Source: Arenimonas sp049195245 (GTDB lineage Bacteria > Pseudomonadota > Gammaproteobacteria > Xanthomonadales > Xanthomonadaceae). Taken from it: a stretch of 64,000 nt of DNA. Shown here one piece after another: positions 50,305 through 59,307 of the stretch. The stretch is taken from the NCBI RefSeq assembly GCF_049195245.1, contig NZ_JBMIRR010000026.1:310001-374000 (forward strand), given 5' to 3'. A model generated the notes under the pieces. That model worked only from the letters and a program-made list of their open reading frames with translations, did no database searches and was not told the DNA's origin. Within the stretch, counting starts at the first letter, position 1. Every line of letters begins with the position of its first letter. The translations under genes were made by a program, and so were the position numbers.

Positions 50305-52614
50305 TCAGCGCGAGGAGACCAGGCGGTCGAGGGCCTGCTCCACTTCGCCGCGCTCGAAGGCGCCAAGCTGGCGCGCCGCCGCGCGATAGCGTTCGATCAG
50401 GCCCGCATCCGCAGGCATCACCCGGGCCAGCGCCTTGAGCACTTCGCTGGCCTCGAAGTCCGAGCCGATGTCCGTCAGCGCGACCAGCACCCCGTCGGCG
50501 GTGGCGACGTCCACCTTGCCCGCGTCCATCAGCGCATTGAGCGCCTCGCGCAGCTCGAAGTCCGAGCCGAGAGTGGCGGCCAGCCGGAACCAGGCGGCGC
50601 GCGCTTCGGCCGAGGCGCCAAGCCGCGGCGCCGCGGCGGTCAGCACTTCACGCGTCTCGAAGTCGCTGCTGATACCCTGCGCCAGGTCCAGCGCCACAAC
50701 CACGGCCGCGGGGGAGGCCTTGCCGCGCTCGAACATCGCCTCGATCACGCGGCGCTGCTCGAAATCGGAACCGATGGTCGCGACCGCACGCTTCCAGGCC
50801 GCCAGCACCTCGCCCTGCAGCTCGCCCGACTCGGCCAGGGACGACAGCAGCTCGGCCTGCTCGAAGTCCGAGCCGATGCCCTGCGCCAGGTCCAGCAGCT
50901 GCACCTGCTGGGCCGGCGCCATGCCCGGCGACGACAGCGCCGCCTGCAGCGCCTGGCGTAGTTCAAAATCTGAAGAGATGTCCTTGGCCAGCGCCAGCGC
51001 GCGCGTCATCTGCGCCGCGTCCGGCCGGGCATGCTTGAACAGCACCGCCAGGTAACGCGCGGCCGAGTGGTCGGATTCGATCAGCGCGATCTCGTCCAGC
51101 AGCGCGGGCACGCCGCCCTTGGCCAGCAGCGCCTGGCCGCGCTGCTCCGCGTTGATGCCCGATTCGCGCATCACGTCCGGCAGCGTCTTCGCCAGCCAGG
51201 CGCGGCCGTCGGCATCCAGCGGCACTTCCTTGCCGGCGCGGCGGTATTCGCGCTGGATCACGCCGTCCTTGCCGAAGTAGCGGACCTCGCGCTCGACGCC
51301 ATCGCGGGTTTCGGAGACGCGGAACGTGGCGCCCGGTCCCAGGTGCGCGATGTCGGTGCTGTCGGCGTTGAACACCACCTTGCCCGTCATCTTCAGCCGC
51401 AGCTTGTAGCCGTTTTCGCTGTGGCTGATGCTGATGCTGTCGTCGTCGCTGAACATGTGGCGGCTGTAGCCGCCCTCTGCCAGTTCCGAGGCCAGCGTGG
51501 TGACGGCCAGGCCGGGCAGGGCCACCAGGGCCACCACGGCCAGGGCAATGGCGGTGCGGCGCAGTGCCGGGGACAGGGGACGGATCGACATCGGGGATTC
51601 CTCCAGAAGGTTCTGTACGCGGCGCAGCACCGGACCGGACTCGCCGGCCATGGCCACCGCCAGCGCGGGTTGACCGGCATGCGCGCCGGCGTGGGTGAGG
51701 CAGGTGGCAAGGCATTCGGCCAGCGGAAGGCCGCTGCCCATCAGCTGCATCGCGCGGGCATCGCAGGCGTCTTCGGCCAGGGCTTCCAGGCGCCGGCAGG
51801 CGTGCCGCGCCAGCGGATGGAAGGCCAGCGGCAGCAGCGCCAGGCGCTGGGCCACGCGCCAGGCGGGGTCGCGGCGCTGCAGGTGGCTGAGTTCATGCGC
51901 CAGCAGGGCGCGCTGCTGGGTTTCATCCAGCGTGAGTGTCCACGCCGGCAGCAGCACGCGTGCGCCAGGCAGCACCATCGGGCTGGCCACCGCGCGGCTG
52001 ATGCGCAGCGAGGGCGCCGCGATGCCCAGTTCGGCCGCCAGCTGCCTGGCGTGCTGCTTCAGGGCCTCGTCGGCCGTTTCGCCATGGTGCGCGGTGGCGC
52101 GGCCGAGACGATGCAGGGCCAGGCCCTGCATCGCGAGCCGCAGCGCGCCGAGGACGATGACCAGCATCCACAGCGCCAGCAGGCCCGAAGCGATGACGCC
52201 GGGCAGGGCGATCGGCGCGGGCCGCAGGTTTTCGCGCGGCGATGGCGCCAGCGCGGGCATCGGGACGGCATCCCGCGACGACGCGGGCGCGGCGATCGCC
52301 TGCGGCAGCGCGGCGGCTGTCTGCGAAGCGGATGACATCGCATCGGCAGGCGCGCGCGTCGATGACGTCTCTGATCCGGCCTGGTCGGGCACCGACGCCA
52401 CTACCGGCCGCGCCGTCTCGCGCCACGCCGGCACCAACACCGCGAAGCTGGCCGAAGCCAGCGCACCGAACAGCGCCACGCGCCACGCCAGCTCGGCCCA
52501 GCCCGTATGCCGCAGCCCGCCGGCACGCTCGGCCAGCCACGCGGCGCCGAGCAGCACGGTGGCGTGCACCGCCAGGGTCAGCAGGAAGGAGGTCGCCAGG
52601 TCGAGCGCGCTCAT
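50305..52614 (-). CDS. M56-family (BlaR1-like) membrane metallopeptidase with 34-residue SDFE repeats
   Basis: The 769-residue protein has N-terminal helices, a cytoplasmic zinc-protease domain with HELSH at 240-244 and a downstream EDACDARAM, and a further helix near 355 (IALAVVALVALPGLAVTTL). In place of a penicillin-sensing domain the periplasmic part carries six SDFE repeats of exactly 34 residues (codons at 50452, 50554, 50656, 50758, 50860 and 50962). Each reads roughly I(G/S)SDFExxxxL followed by a helix. The ATG overlaps the blaI stop (ATGA). It probably senses an envelope signal and cleaves BlaI. Confidence 0.87.
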   Translation of the reverse strand: MSALDLATSFLLTLAVHATVLLGAAWLAERAGGLRHTGWAELAWRVALFGALASASFAVLVPAWRETARPVVASVPDQAGSETSSTRAPADAMSSASQTAAALPQAIAAPASSRDAVPMPALAPSPRENLRPAPIALPGVIASGLLALWMLVIVLGALRLAMQGLALHRLGRATAHHGETADEALKQHARQLAAELGIAAPSLRISRAVASPMVLPGARVLLPAWTLTLDETQQRALLAHELSHLQRRDPAWRVAQRLALLPLAFHPLARHACRRLEALAEDACDARAMQLMGSGLPLAECLATCLTHAGAHAGQPALAVAMAGESGPVLRRVQNLLEESPMSIRPLSPALRRTAIALAVVALVALPGLAVTTLASELAEGGYSRHMFSDDDSISISHSENGYKLRLKMTGKVVFNADSTDIAHLGPGATFRVSETRDGVEREVRYFGKDGVIQREYRRAGKEVPLDADGRAWLAKTLPDVMRESGINAEQRGQALLAKGGVPALLDEIALIESDHSAARYLAVLFKHARPDAAQMTRALALAKDISSDFELRQALQAALSSPGMAPAQQVQLLDLAQGIGSDFEQAELLSSLAESGELQGEVLAAWKRAVATIGSDFEQRRVIEAMFERGKASPAAVVVALDLAQGISSDFETREVLTAAAPRLGASAEARAAWFRLAATLGSDFELREALNALMDAGKVDVATADGVLVALTDIGSDFEASEVLKALARVMPADAGLIERYRAAARQLGAFERGEVEQALDRLVSSR

Positions 52615-53000
52615 GGCTTGCGCGCCTTCGCCGTCGACAGCAGGGCCTGCACGCGCTCCAGGTCGCCGGGCTTGACGTCCTTCTCGTCCACCAGGTGCGC
52701 CAGCAGTGCCTGCGGATCGCCGCGGAACAGCGACTGGATCAGGCCGCCGACCATGCTGCGGCGCACCTGCGATTCGGTGAGCAGGGCGCGGTAGTACAGC
52801 ACCCGGCCGTCGCGGCGCTGCGCGACCACGCCGCGCTTGGCCAGGCGCGTGAGCAGGGTGGCCACGGTGGTGTGCGCCAGGCCGCGGCGCTGCGCGAGGG
52901 CGGCGGCCACGTCGGCCACGCTGGCCTCGCCGCGCCACAGCACGCGCATCAGGTCGAGCTGCAGCTCGCTGAGCGCGACGGCCTCGAGATCGTTTTCCAT
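52611..53000 (-). CDS. BlaI/MecI-type transcriptional repressor
   Basis: The 129-residue protein has the BlaI winged helix (LSELQLDLMRVLWRGE, then AHTTVATLLTRLAKRGVV and the wing GRVLYYRA) and a C-terminal dimerisation helix region. It should repress its own operon through the two TACA-TGTA boxes just upstream and be released by cleavage by the M56 partner. It overlaps that gene by four bases. No beta-lactamase gene adjoins, so the regulated output may be the divergent sigma-factor operon. Confidence 0.92.
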   Translation of the reverse strand: MENDLEAVALSELQLDLMRVLWRGEASVADVAAALAQRRGLAHTTVATLLTRLAKRGVVAQRRDGRVLYYRALLTESQVRRSMVGGLIQSLFRGDPQALLAHLVDEKDVKPGDLERVQALLSTAKARKP

Positions 53001-53016
53001 CGGCGTTCCCTTGTTC

Positions 53017-53040
53017 TACATCTGTCGTACTACAGTTGTA
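53017..53040. promoter_or_regulatory. Paired BlaI-type operators
   Basis: TACATCTGTC (53017-53026) and TACAGTTGTA (53031-53040) follow the BlaI/MecI box TACAxxTGTA, nine and ten of ten positions counting the spacer as free. Their centres are 14 bases apart. They lie 17-40 bases upstream of the blaI start, in the gap shared with the divergent sigma-factor gene. Confidence 0.8.
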
Positions 53041-53208
53041 GAACAGGCCCTCCGCCTTTGCAACAGGCCGGAAGTCACCCATCCTGCGGCGACCCGGGTC
53101 CGGGCCGACCGGTCAGGACGCGGGCCGGGCGTGACGCGACGACGCCGGGCCTGTGATGTTTTTCCCCGCCGCGCGAATCACCCTTCAAGCACCCCGACCC
53201 GAGACGCC

Positions 53209-53751
53209 ATGTCCACCGCCCGGCCCGACCCGGCCCGATCCGACTTCGAGACCCTGATGGCCGCGCACCGCGGCATCGTGGTCAAGGTGGCCGCCAGCTA
53301 CTGCCGCGACGCGGAAGACCGCGCCGACCTCGCGCAGGAGATTTCGCTGCAGCTCTGGCGCGCCTGGCCCGGCTACGACCCGGCCCGCCGCTTCTCGACC
53401 TGGCTCTACCGCATCGCGCTGAACGTGGCCATCTCGCACCTGCGCCGCGAGCGCGGACGGCCCGCGCCCGACGCGCTGGGCGAGGCGCACGAACACCTGG
53501 TCGGCGCCCGCGACGTGGACGCCGAACAGCGCGAGCAGCTGGCCCTGGTACAGGCCGCGATGCAGTCGCTGGGCGCGCTGGACAAGGCGCTGCTGCTGCT
53601 GCACCTGGAAGGCTGCAGCCATCGCGACAGCGGCGAGATCCTGGGCATCCGCGAAGGCAATGTCGCCACGCGCCTGGGCCGCATCCGGCAACAGCTGCGC
53701 CGCACCGCGGCCGCCGCCCACATCAACGGAGACGACCATGGAACTGACTGA
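53209..53751 (+). CDS. ECF RNA polymerase sigma factor
   Basis: The 180-residue protein has sigma region 2 (FETLMAAHRGIVVKVAASYC, then DLAQEISLQLWRAWPGYDP and FSTWLYRIALNVAISHLRR) and region 4 (MQSLGALDKALLLLHLEGCSHRDSGEILGIREGNVATRL, quoted in part here as DKALLLLHLEGCS), the standard ECF pair. The next gene overlaps it by 14 bases and encodes a membrane protein that may be an anti-sigma factor. It is divergent from blaI, with the BlaI boxes in between. Confidence 0.9.
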   Translation: MSTARPDPARSDFETLMAAHRGIVVKVAASYCRDAEDRADLAQEISLQLWRAWPGYDPARRFSTWLYRIALNVAISHLRRERGRPAPDALGEAHEHLVGARDVDAEQREQLALVQAAMQSLGALDKALLLLHLEGCSHRDSGEILGIREGNVATRLGRIRQQLRRTAAAAHINGDDHGTD

Positions 53752-54373
53752 ACTCGAACGCGCCTGGCAGGGCCTGGACCAGCGCCTGGCCGGCCTGGAA
53801 CACGAACTGCAGGCCACGCGCCGGCACCGCACGCTGGACACGGTGCGCCGCCGGCTGCGCTGGCTGGGCTTCTGGCAGGCGGTGCAGCTGGCGGTGGGCG
53901 CAGCCATCGTGCTGTGGGCCGGTCCGTACTGGATCGGACACTGGGGCCAGTGGCACCTGGTGGGCTACGGCCTGGGCATCCACGTGTACGGACTGGCGCT
54001 GTTGATCACGGCGGTGGTGCAGCTGCTGTCGGTGGCCTGGGTGGACTACCGCAAGCCCGTGGCCGAAGTGCAGCAGCGGCTGCTGATGCTGCGCCGCGTG
54101 CGCGTCTGGGGCGAACGCTGGGGCGTGGTGCTGGGCTTCGCGGTGTGGATGCCGGTGCTGTTCGCGCTGCTGGCCGCGATGGGCATGGACCTGTGGACCA
54201 CGCGGCCGGGCGTGGTGTTGGCCAATGCGGGCCTGGCCGGCGTGCTGGCGGCGACCGCGTGGGGGGTGACGCAGCGGCACCGCGAGCGCTTCGCGCGCGA
54301 TGCCAGCGGCCGCAGCCTCCTGGCCGCCGAGGCGGAGCTGTCGGAGCTGCGCGACGCGACGCCGCGCGGCTGA
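53738..54373 (+). CDS. Membrane protein overlapping the sigma factor gene, candidate anti-sigma factor
   Basis: The 211-residue protein has a charged helical N-terminus (MELTELERAWQGLDQRLAGL) and four hydrophobic helices (for example AVQLAVGAAIVLWAGPYW and VVLGFAVWMPVLFALLAAM). GGAG lies six bases before ATG 53738, inside the sigma gene, so translation is coupled. The position fits an anti-sigma factor. I see no zinc-binding HxxxCxxC anti-sigma motif. Confidence 0.7.
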   Translation: MELTELERAWQGLDQRLAGLEHELQATRRHRTLDTVRRRLRWLGFWQAVQLAVGAAIVLWAGPYWIGHWGQWHLVGYGLGIHVYGLALLITAVVQLLSVAWVDYRKPVAEVQQRLLMLRRVRVWGERWGVVLGFAVWMPVLFALLAAMGMDLWTTRPGVVLANAGLAGVLAATAWGVTQRHRERFARDASGRSLLAAEAELSELRDATPRG

Positions 54374-54376
54374 TAC

Positions 54377-54952
54377 CTAGGTCGCGTCGGCCTGGTTCTT
54401 CAGGATCAGTTCGGCCAGCCAGGGCTCGCCTTCCTGCATCAGCTCCAGCGGGGTCTTGGCCCAGCCGGTCAGCACCATGGCTTCGGCGATGGTGAACTCG
54501 AGCTGGGCCTTGGTGAACTTGCGTTCGCCGGCGATGACCGCTTCGAGCACGGCGCGGCCGGGCATCGGCGCGTCCATCTCGGCGGCCTTGGCCGCTTCCA
54601 CGGCGCCGGGCGCCGAGGCGCCGTGGGCGACCAGGTGTTCGATGCGGCGCAGGGCGTCGCTCTGCGCGTCCTTGCCGGCCGGCACTTCCGGCACCGCGGC
54701 GGCCAGGCTCTTGTGCAGGGTGTTGAGCTGGCCGGCCACCTTCATGCGCTGCAGGTTGGCGGCGTCGCGGGCGTGTTCGGCGTCTTCGACGTCCTGGCGC
54801 AGGCGTTCGGTTTCGGCGGGGTTGCCACCGGCGGTGGGCAGGGCCTGTTCGATCGCGGCGAGGCGGGCGAGCCAGTCGCTGCGCTCGGGCAGGGCCGGGG
54901 CGGCCTCGATCAGGGTGCGAAGCTGCTGGATCTGGGCGCGGGGGTCGCTCAT
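54377..54952 (-). CDS. Coiled-coil-rich protein of unknown function
   Basis: From ATG 54952 the 191-residue soluble protein shows a long helical, coiled-coil-like N-terminal half (QIQQLRTLIEAAPALPERSD, then ETERLRQDVEDAEHARDAAN). A more conserved-looking C-terminal segment follows (FTIAEAMVLTGWAKTPLELM). I recognise no family. Its stop is three bases from that of the convergent membrane-protein gene. Confidence 0.65.
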   Translation of the reverse strand: MSDPRAQIQQLRTLIEAAPALPERSDWLARLAAIEQALPTAGGNPAETERLRQDVEDAEHARDAANLQRMKVAGQLNTLHKSLAAAVPEVPAGKDAQSDALRRIEHLVAHGASAPGAVEAAKAAEMDAPMPGRAVLEAVIAGERKFTKAQLEFTIAEAMVLTGWAKTPLELMQEGEPWLAELILKNQADAT

Positions 54953-55080
54953 GGCCAGAGTATAGGTCGGCAGCCCGTGACAATTCAGCCCTGCCCGGGG
55001 GCCGGCGCAGCCGCTGCGGATGTCCGGCGGCGGGGGTGGCTTCGCGTACTGACAGGGGTCCCTCCCACCAAGGATTACCG

Positions 55081-55632
55081 ATGACCCTGCGCCTCCTGTT
55101 CGCCACCGCCCTGGCCCTGTCCCTGTGCGCCTGCACGCCGGCCGATCCCTCCGCTCCCGCGGTGGCTGCCGACGGCGCGGCGGTGGCCGAAGCCCCGGTC
55201 GCCGAGGCGCTGTCCGATGCCGCCGAGGCACCGGCGCGCGGCGGCCGCGAACTGGCCGAGGGCAGCCTGGACTTCGCGCTCACCGCACGCACCATCGAGA
55301 GCAACAGCCGCGGCGACGCCAATTCGGTGCAGTGCCAGATGGACTTCAAGGCCAGCAACCGCAGCCAGGCCCAGGTGAAGTCGGTGGTGGCGGAGTTCCG
55401 CATCGCCAGCGGCGACCAGGTGATCGCCACCGACAGCACCCTGGTGATGCCCTTCGAGATCCCGCCGGGCCAGACCCGCGACGCCTGGGGCCCGATCGTG
55501 ATCGACGACCACCGCTGCGCCGACCTGGACGTGCGGGTGCAGCCCGCCACCGTCGGCATGTGCCGCACCAAGGACAAGGGTCCGTGCCCCGCCTACCAGC
55601 TGTCCGCCGAAGGCCTGGGCAGCACAGGCTGA
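55081..55632 (+). CDS. Lipoprotein of unknown function
   Basis: AAGGA six bases before ATG 55081 gives a 183-residue protein with a lipoprotein signal (LLFATALALSLCAC), an Ala/Glu/Pro-rich linker and a beta-rich mature domain (DFALTARTIESNSRGD). Cysteines at CQMDF, HRCAD, GMCRTK and GPCPAY could pair. No known family. It precedes the Ser/Thr kinase gene by 105 bases. Confidence 0.72.
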   Translation: MTLRLLFATALALSLCACTPADPSAPAVAADGAAVAEAPVAEALSDAAEAPARGGRELAEGSLDFALTARTIESNSRGDANSVQCQMDFKASNRSQAQVKSVVAEFRIASGDQVIATDSTLVMPFEIPPGQTRDAWGPIVIDDHRCADLDVRVQPATVGMCRTKDKGPCPAYQLSAEGLGSTG

Positions 55633-55737
55633 GGTGTCCGTGTCGCACGACGCCGGCGGCGTGGCCAACGCGGGGCCGCGATTGCACGGCCCTGCGGGAA
55701 ACGGGATGCTGGCCTCGGCACCGGCACGGAACGAAGC

Positions 55738-58212
55738 ATGACCCACCCTCTGCATTGGCCACAGGTCGAAGCACTGTTCGACGCTGCGTGGGAGTTGCCC
55801 GACGCCGAGCGCCGGGCCTGGATCCTGGCGCAGCCGGCAAGTGAGGCCGTGCGCCGCGCGGCCTGCGACCTGCTGGATGCCGCCATCGCCAGCGAACGCT
55901 TCCTGGATGCCGAGGCCGATGCCGGCACCACGGACACCGACGCCACCACCGTGGACCGCCTCGCCCCCGGTGATCGCGCCGGCGCCTGGCGGGTCCTGCG
56001 CAACCTCGGCCGCGGCGGCATGGGCGAGGTGTACGAAGTGGAGCGCGCCGATGGCCAGTTCACCCAGCGCGCCGCGCTGAAGGTGATCACGCGGGCGGAT
56101 GCGCGCGCCTGGGACGGGTTCAACCACGAACGCCAGATCCTGGCGCACCTGGACCATCCGGGCATCGCGCGCCTGATCGACGGCAGCCTGCTTGAGGGCG
56201 GTACGCCCTTCATGGTGATGGAGCTGGTGGACGGCGCGCCGATCGATGCCTGGTGCGAATCGCATGGCGCCAGCCTGGACGCGCGCGTGGCCCTGGTGCA
56301 GCAGGCCTGCGAGGCGCTGGCCCATGCGCACGGCAAACTGGTGGTGCACCACGACCTAAAGCCGTCCAACCTGCTGGTGGATGCGGGCGGCCGCGTGCGG
56401 CTGATCGATTTCGGCATCGCGCGCCTGGCCGGCCAGGAAAGCGGTGCGGCGGTGGCGGCGCTGTCGCAGGACTATGCGGCGCCGGAGCAGGCCACGGGAG
56501 CCGGCACATCCACGGCCACCGACGTGCATGGACTGGCCGCGGTGCTGTATCGCCTGGTTTCGGGCAAGCCGCCGCGCAATACCGCGGGGCTGTCGCCGGC
56601 GGCGGCGCTGGCGCGCATCGTGTCCACGCCCCCGCGGCCGCTGCGCGAGGCCACCGATGCCGGGCGCTGGCGTTCGGGAAGCGCCGAGCGGGCGCTGTTC
56701 GAGGACCTCGATGCGATCCTGGCCAAGGCGCTGGCGACCGATCCCGCACATCGCTATGCCACCGTCGACCAGTTCTGCGACGAGCTGGCGCAGGCGCGGC
56801 AGCGCGGGCCGGTCGCCGCGCGCGCACACGAGCCTTCGCACCGGATGGCCAGGCAGCTGCATCGGCATCGCTGGTCGGTCGCAGCCGGCGCGACGGTGCT
56901 GCTGAGCCTGGCCGTGGGGCTGGGCCTGGCGCTGGGGCAGGCACGCGAGGCGGCGCGCCAGCGCGACCAGGCGCTGGGCGAACAGAAGCGGCTGGAGGCG
57001 GTGCAGCAGGCGCTGTTCCTGATGTTCCGCGGCGCCGGTGAATTGCGCGGCGGCGAGGCGACTGCGGCCGACGTGCTGGGCCACGCGGCCCAGCGCGTGC
57101 AGGACGAGTTCGACCGCAACCCCGGGGAGGCCGCGCCGATCCTGCATGCGCTGGGCGAGCTCAACTTCCTGATCACCGACTACGAGGCGGCGGCGCCGAT
57201 GCTGGAGCGCCTGGCCGGCGCGTCGTCCGCGCAGGTGGACCCGAGGCTGATCGCGGCAGGGCGCTACGACCTGGCGCAGGTGCGGTTCCGGCAGGGCGAT
57301 GCCGCGGCGGCGCGGCCGCTGCTGGCGCAGGCGCAGGCCTTCTGGCGCAGCGACCTGGCGCGCTGGGAATCGCGACTGGTGGACAGCCGCCTGCTCGAGT
57401 CGCAGCTGACCAAGGCCGAGGGCGACGTGGACGGCGCCATCGCGCTGCTGCGCGAGGGGCTGCAGCGGCGCATCGCCCTCAGCGGCGCGCAGCACCGCGA
57501 GACCGGCATCTTCCACAACAATCTGGGCGTGGCGCTGTTCGGCGCCGGGCGCATGGACGAGGCGCGCGATGCGTTCCAGTCGGCGCGCGCGGTGTGGCAG
57601 GCCACGGGGCTGCAGCAGACGCCCGATGCGCTCAACACGCTCAACAACTGGGGCGCGGTCGAAGTCGCCTCCGGGCGGCCGACCCAGGCCGAGCCGCTGT
57701 TCCGCGAAGCGGTGGACCTGCGGCGGCGCTACTACGGGCCTTCGGCCGCGACCGCTGCGCTGCTCAGCAACCACGGCAAGCTGCTGCTGGCCACGGGCCG
57801 GCCCGAAGATGCGCTGCCGGTGCTGCGCGAGGCGGCGGCGATGGGCGCACGATTCGCGGGGCACGGCAGCCTGCACCATGTGGCGGCGCTGAGCGGCCAG
57901 TCCGAAGCGGAGCTCGCACTGCAGCGCATCGAAGCCGCGGCGCTGAGCGCGGAGACGGCACTGGCCGCGGCGCTGGAAACGCTGGGGCGCGACCATCCGG
58001 GCACCGGCATGGCCAGCCTGGCGGTGGCCGCGGTGGCGGGACATCAGCAGCGATGGGGCGACGCGGACGCCCTGCTGCGTGAGGTCGAGCGGATTGCCAC
58101 TTCGGCAGGACCGGCGGGTGCGCGCCTTACGGCGCAGGCATCGGTGCTGCGGGATCGCTATCGGGTTCCGGGGAATCGCCCAGGGCCTGGAACAGCCACG
58201 CCCGCGCCTTGA
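55738..58212 (+). CDS. Serine/threonine protein kinase with C-terminal TPR-like region
   Basis: The 824-residue protein has a eukaryotic-type kinase domain at about 80-350: a Gly-rich loop GRGGMGEVYE, Lys115, the catalytic loop HHDLKPSN with Asp206, the DFG at 224-226 and APEQ. The loop has His rather than Arg before the Asp, so it is a non-RD kinase. A helix near 382-402 separates it from a periplasmic TPR-like region (440-800). Its 3' end overlaps the convergent sigma factor gene by 86 bases. Such kinases are often encoded next to that class of sigma factor, normally in the same direction. Confidence 0.9.
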   Translation: MTHPLHWPQVEALFDAAWELPDAERRAWILAQPASEAVRRAACDLLDAAIASERFLDAEADAGTTDTDATTVDRLAPGDRAGAWRVLRNLGRGGMGEVYEVERADGQFTQRAALKVITRADARAWDGFNHERQILAHLDHPGIARLIDGSLLEGGTPFMVMELVDGAPIDAWCESHGASLDARVALVQQACEALAHAHGKLVVHHDLKPSNLLVDAGGRVRLIDFGIARLAGQESGAAVAALSQDYAAPEQATGAGTSTATDVHGLAAVLYRLVSGKPPRNTAGLSPAAALARIVSTPPRPLREATDAGRWRSGSAERALFEDLDAILAKALATDPAHRYATVDQFCDELAQARQRGPVAARAHEPSHRMARQLHRHRWSVAAGATVLLSLAVGLGLALGQAREAARQRDQALGEQKRLEAVQQALFLMFRGAGELRGGEATAADVLGHAAQRVQDEFDRNPGEAAPILHALGELNFLITDYEAAAPMLERLAGASSAQVDPRLIAAGRYDLAQVRFRQGDAAAARPLLAQAQAFWRSDLARWESRLVDSRLLESQLTKAEGDVDGAIALLREGLQRRIALSGAQHRETGIFHNNLGVALFGAGRMDEARDAFQSARAVWQATGLQQTPDALNTLNNWGAVEVASGRPTQAEPLFREAVDLRRRYYGPSAATAALLSNHGKLLLATGRPEDALPVLREAAAMGARFAGHGSLHHVAALSGQSEAELALQRIEAAALSAETALAAALETLGRDHPGTGMASLAVAAVAGHQQRWGDADALLREVERIATSAGPAGARLTAQASVLRDRYRVPGNRPGPGTATPAP

Positions 58213-58708
58213 TCCAGTCGCGGCGCACGGTGCGGTCGGTGACCCCGAGGATGCGCGCGGTTTCCAGGTCGGAATAGCCGCCGAAGAAGCGGCATTCGAT
58301 CACCTGGGTCAGGCGCGGGTTGAGTGCGGACAGCTGCTGCAGCGCTTCGTCGAGTTCGACCATGCGTTCGTCGCTGACCCAGAAGGGCTCGACCGGATGG
58401 TCTTCCAGCGAATCCACCGCGCCGCCGCCGCGCTTGGCGGCCAGCTTCTGCCGGGCGTGGTCCACCAGCGCCTGGCGCATCGCCAGCGCGGCGGCGCGCA
58501 GGAAGTGCAGTTCGCCGTGCCAGCCATCGCTGCGCTGCAGGCGCAGGTAGGCCTCGTTGACCAGGGCGGTGGTGCGCAGGGTTTCGCCGGCGCGGACGCG
58601 GCGGCGCTCGCGGCGCGCGTGCCGGCGCATGTCGTCCATCAGCAGCGGCGCCAGGGTGGCGGCCGTGGCGAGCACTTCGGGCGGGTGGTCGAGCGTGGCG
58701 GAATCCAT
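58127..58708 (-). CDS. ECF-like sigma factor of the kinase-associated (sigma-70 X6) class
   Basis: The 193-residue protein has sigma region 2 wording of this class (TLRTTALVNEAYLRLQRSD, HFLRAAALAMRQALVDHAR) and region 4 (LTQVIECRFFGGYSDLETA, ILGVTDRTVRRDWIKARAWL). This class is commonly neighbour to Ser/Thr kinases, and here the kinase gene converges on it with 86 overlapping bases. The tail ending DSDPAAPMPAP is encoded in the overlap. Confidence 0.88.
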   Translation of the reverse strand: MDSATLDHPPEVLATAATLAPLLMDDMRRHARRERRRVRAGETLRTTALVNEAYLRLQRSDGWHGELHFLRAAALAMRQALVDHARQKLAAKRGGGAVDSLEDHPVEPFWVSDERMVELDEALQQLSALNPRLTQVIECRFFGGYSDLETARILGVTDRTVRRDWIKARAWLFQALGDSPEPDSDPAAPMPAP

Positions 58709-58791
58709 CGTCGGGCGGGTCCTGGGCGGTGCGGCGGCGTGTCCGCATCAGGGCCATGCCTGCGTAGGAAGGCTATTCCCCAGACACGGTG

Positions 58792-59307
58792 ATGACGATG
58801 CGGTTGTTTCCAAATACGTTGCAAGCAAGGTGGGCAGGCCAGCTCCGGCGCGCCGCGGTGTTCATGTTCGTCGTCGCGGGCGTGCTGGCGATGCCGCTGG
58901 CGCGTGCGGAGCCGGATGCCGATGAGGTGCTTATCGCGCCCAGTGCGTTCCATGGCAACTGGCGGGTGGTCGCGCGCGACGATCGGGGTGAGAGCGCGCT
59001 GATGCAGATCGCGCTGCAGCACGGCGCGGGCCAGCCCGAGGGCCACGGTGACTACACGCTGTTCCAGCCCTTCTGCGATGCGGTGGCCGGCCAGCCCATC
59101 ACGGGCATGTCCGACTGCGAGCTGATCGGCGCCAGCGACCGCTTCGACCAGGTCGTGCCGCGTCGCCGCTGGCTGGTGCTGGTCTTCCGCCCCACCGCCG
59201 ATGGCCAGCCGCACACCCTGGCGGTGCGCCGCGACGGCGACCGCCTCGTCGGCCAGTACCGCAACCCCGACCTCACCCTGCCCATCGTCCTGCACCGCAC
59301 CGACTGA
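58792..59307 (+). CDS. Secreted protein of unknown function
   Basis: The 171-residue product has a signal peptide (FMFVVAGVLAMPLARA) and a compact mature domain with two cysteines (FQPFCDAVAG, MSDCELI) and a RRRWLVLVFR segment. GTG 58789, ATG 58792 and ATG 58798 are all possible starts, and no strong ribosome site decides. It is divergent from the sigma factor gene. Its stop codon is the outer edge of a palindrome. Confidence 0.7.
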   Translation: MTMRLFPNTLQARWAGQLRRAAVFMFVVAGVLAMPLARAEPDADEVLIAPSAFHGNWRVVARDDRGESALMQIALQHGAGQPEGHGDYTLFQPFCDAVAGQPITGMSDCELIGASDRFDQVVPRRRWLVLVFRPTADGQPHTLAVRRDGDRLVGQYRNPDLTLPIVLHRTD

